Assembly: GCF_000198775.1 (NCBI RefSeq)
Contig: NC_014722.1
Location: 1,660,867-1,724,866, forward strand
DNA from: Mycetohabitans rhizoxinica HKI 454
GTDB taxonomy: Bacteria > Pseudomonadota > Gammaproteobacteria > Burkholderiales > Burkholderiaceae
Direction of reading: 5' to 3'
DNA: 64,000 nucleotides
The position numbers and the translations under genes are program-made. The notes beneath the pieces were generated by a model. That model saw only the letters and a program-made list of their open reading frames with translations. It made no database searches and was not told the DNA's origin. How positions within the stretch are numbered: position 1 is the stretch's first letter; the number at the start of each line of letters is the position of its first letter. Positions 62,698-64,000 of the stretch are shown here, piece after piece.

Positions 62698-63153
62698 ATG
62701 CCGTTTGAGATGAATACCATGTCCACTCCAAAAAAGCGCAGACACGCATGTAGCGATGAGTCCTTTTTGACCCAACTCGCTGGCTGCAAGCCGTTCGCGC
62801 AACTCGACACTAAGATCGCGCGCGCCCGCGCTCAGGACGAACCCGTACTGTATCCGCATGCGCTGCCGGGCCTGGACGTGCTAATTTGCACGGTGCGCGG
62901 CGCGCAGCCGCCCTACCCGCGTGCGGCCGAGCTGCGCCGGCGCTGTATCGAATCGGTGGCCCATGCGTTAGAGCAGCCGTTGGACGGGCTCGAGCACGGC
63001 GGCTATTGGTACGAGGCCAACGGCGTCGGCTTCCTGGTGTTCGCCAGCCGGGCGCGCACCGCGATCCTTCCGCAATTTTGCTCGATCGCAAACCGGCGCT
63101 CACACGGCGCCGAACGTAACATGCGACGCCCGCTGCGAACACGGCAGACCTAA
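62698..63153 (+). CDS. hypothetical protein
   Basis: 151 residues if the first ATG is used; ATG codons at 62710 and 62719 are also possible. The central part (PVLYPHALPGLDVLICTVRG, then LRRRCIESVAHALEQPLDGL and YWYEANGVGFLVFASRARTA) has good coding character and alternating strands and helix, suggesting a small folded domain. The C-terminus is basic. No family recognised. It lies on the plus strand between the kinase operon and the CysB-type gene. Confidence 0.5.
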   Translation: MPFEMNTMSTPKKRRHACSDESFLTQLAGCKPFAQLDTKIARARAQDEPVLYPHALPGLDVLICTVRGAQPPYPRAAELRRRCIESVAHALEQPLDGLEHGGYWYEANGVGFLVFASRARTAILPQFCSIANRRSHGAERNMRRPLRTRQT

Positions 63154-63207
63154 ACCGCGGCGTGCCGCCGAGTCAGCCACATGCCGTTCATCGGTGCGTT
63201 CGCGCCG

Positions 63208-64000
63208 TCAGGCGGCTTCGCGCAACTGGCCGGATACCTGGGCCTCGGTCAAGTGGGGTGCGAACATCTCAATCAACCGGTATGCATAGGCGCGCAGGAA
63301 CGCGCCCTTGCGCAGTCCGACGCGGGTCGTGCTCGGCTCGAACAAGTGCTGCGTGTCCAGCGCGACCAACTCACTGTCTCGCTTCGGATCGTACGCCATC
63401 GCAGCGACAATGCCCACGCCCAGTCCCAGTTCGACGTATGTTTTGATCACGTCCGCGTCGATCGCCGTCAGCACTATGTCCGGCGCAACACCGGCCCGCA
63501 CGAACGCCTGGTCCACGTGCGAGCGTCCCGTGAAATCCTGATCGTACGTGATGATCGGGTAGTCGGCAATGTCCTCCAGCGTCACTGCGGGCTGGGTCGC
63601 GAGCGGATGCTCACTTCGCACCACGACGGTGTGATGCCACGAGTAGCCTGGAAATGTCACGATCTCGCCGTAGCGGTCCAGGCCCTCAGTTGCGATGCCG
63701 ATGTCCGCGTCGCCGTTGATGACCATCTGCGCGATCTGGTGCGGACTGCCCTGGCGCAGCGCGAGATGGACCTTCGGATACATCTCCTTAAAACGATGCA
63801 CGACCTTGGGCAACGAGTAGCGCGCTTGCGTGTGCGTAGTGGCGACCACCAGGTGGCCGGTGTCCTGATCTGCATACTGCCGCGCGACGCGGCGCAGGTT
63901 TTCCGCATCGAGCAACATGCGCTCAATCAACGTGTGCACGGCCTTGCCAGGCTCCGTCAAACCAGTGAGCCGCTTGCCCCGGCGGATGAAGATATCGACA
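63208..64000 (-). CDS. cysB: CysB-type LysR-family regulator, 5' part outside window
   Basis: The reading frame runs off the right edge; the visible 264 codons are the second half of the DNA-binding linker and the whole sensor domain. The start of the visible part, DIFIRRGKRLTGLTEPGKAV, is the end of the HTH region in CysB-type proteins. Then GHLVVATTHTQARYSLPKVV, HRFKEMYPKVHLALRQGSPH, then NGDADIGIATEGLDRYGEIV and FTGRSHVDQAFVRAGVAPDI, matching CysB/Cbl sulfate-assimilation regulators (TTHTQARY inducer-binding motif). CysB proteins switch on cysteine-biosynthesis genes in response to N- or O-acetylserine. Cbl is the alternative. Confidence 0.88.
   Translation of the reverse strand, partial: VDIFIRRGKRLTGLTEPGKAVHTLIERMLLDAENLRRVARQYADQDTGHLVVATTHTQARYSLPKVVHRFKEMYPKVHLALRQGSPHQIAQMVINGDADIGIATEGLDRYGEIVTFPGYSWHHTVVVRSEHPLATQPAVTLEDIADYPIITYDQDFTGRSHVDQAFVRAGVAPDIVLTAIDADVIKTYVELGLGVGIVAAMAYDPKRDSELVALDTQHLFEPSTTRVGLRKGAFLRAYAYRLIEMFAPHLTEAQVSGQLREAA

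Noticed and set aside
1..64000. tRNA or rRNA genes
   Set aside because: I looked for cloverleaf-like T-arm motifs (GGTTCGAATCC types) and rRNA cores and saw none I could support.

Overview
The window is high-GC DNA of a betaproteobacterium, most likely in the Burkholderiaceae. The flanking housekeeping proteins (PBP1A, CysB-type regulator, PspA, MocR-type regulator) fit that group. The density of broken insertion sequences is what one sees in host-restricted lineages such as endofungal Mycetohabitans, but the species call is inference only.

Layout. 0-2.8 kb: edge of an unknown gene, then an IS256-type transposase with a frameshift, into whose 3' end an IS481-type element is inserted. 2.8-19.1 kb: a contact-dependent growth inhibition (two-partner secretion) locus on the minus strand, in the order cdiB, cdiA, cdiI. 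cdiA is split by two nearby small indels. Downstream of cdiI lies a graveyard of displaced toxin/immunity modules: at least four CdiA C-terminal pieces, several still joined to small membrane immunity genes and several restarting at the same RFNRQ junction. 19.7-21.7 kb: a LysE-type exporter, IS21 and IS5 scraps, and an AT-rich gap.

21.7-46.1 kb: one long minus-strand operon encoding an extracellular contractile injection system (eCIS) of the Afp/PVC (antifeeding prophage) type, in the canonical order: tube, sheath, remnant of a further sheath, sheath, second tube, DUF5908 protein, LysM-type tube-cap protein, VgrG spike, gp25, PAAR-like tip, two large baseplate proteins, two fibre-like proteins, tape measure (split by a frameshift), AAA ATPase and DUF4255 tail terminator. 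An AT-richer alpha/beta hydrolase gene directly follows and is the best cargo candidate. Unusual points are an extra Afp7-like domain fused to VgrG, the vestigial sheath gene, two paralogous fibres sharing an N-terminal module, and a 7-copy Gly-Trp-Pro repeat in the larger fibre. Several junctions are ATGA or TGATG overlaps, which implies translational coupling. The sheath, tube, spike, baseplate, ATPase and terminator frames are open; the tape measure is the one core part that is broken.

46.6-50.6 kb: remains of IS3 (three), IS4 and IS630 elements. 50.6-64 kb: ordinary chromosome: PBP1A; PspA and a TPR/membrane protein; a divergent MocR-type regulator and AhpD-like protein with a paired operator-like repeat; a three-gene two-component operon (CHASE3-type kinase, single-domain response regulator, hybrid kinase); an unknown protein; and the 3' part of a CysB-type LysR regulator running off the right edge.
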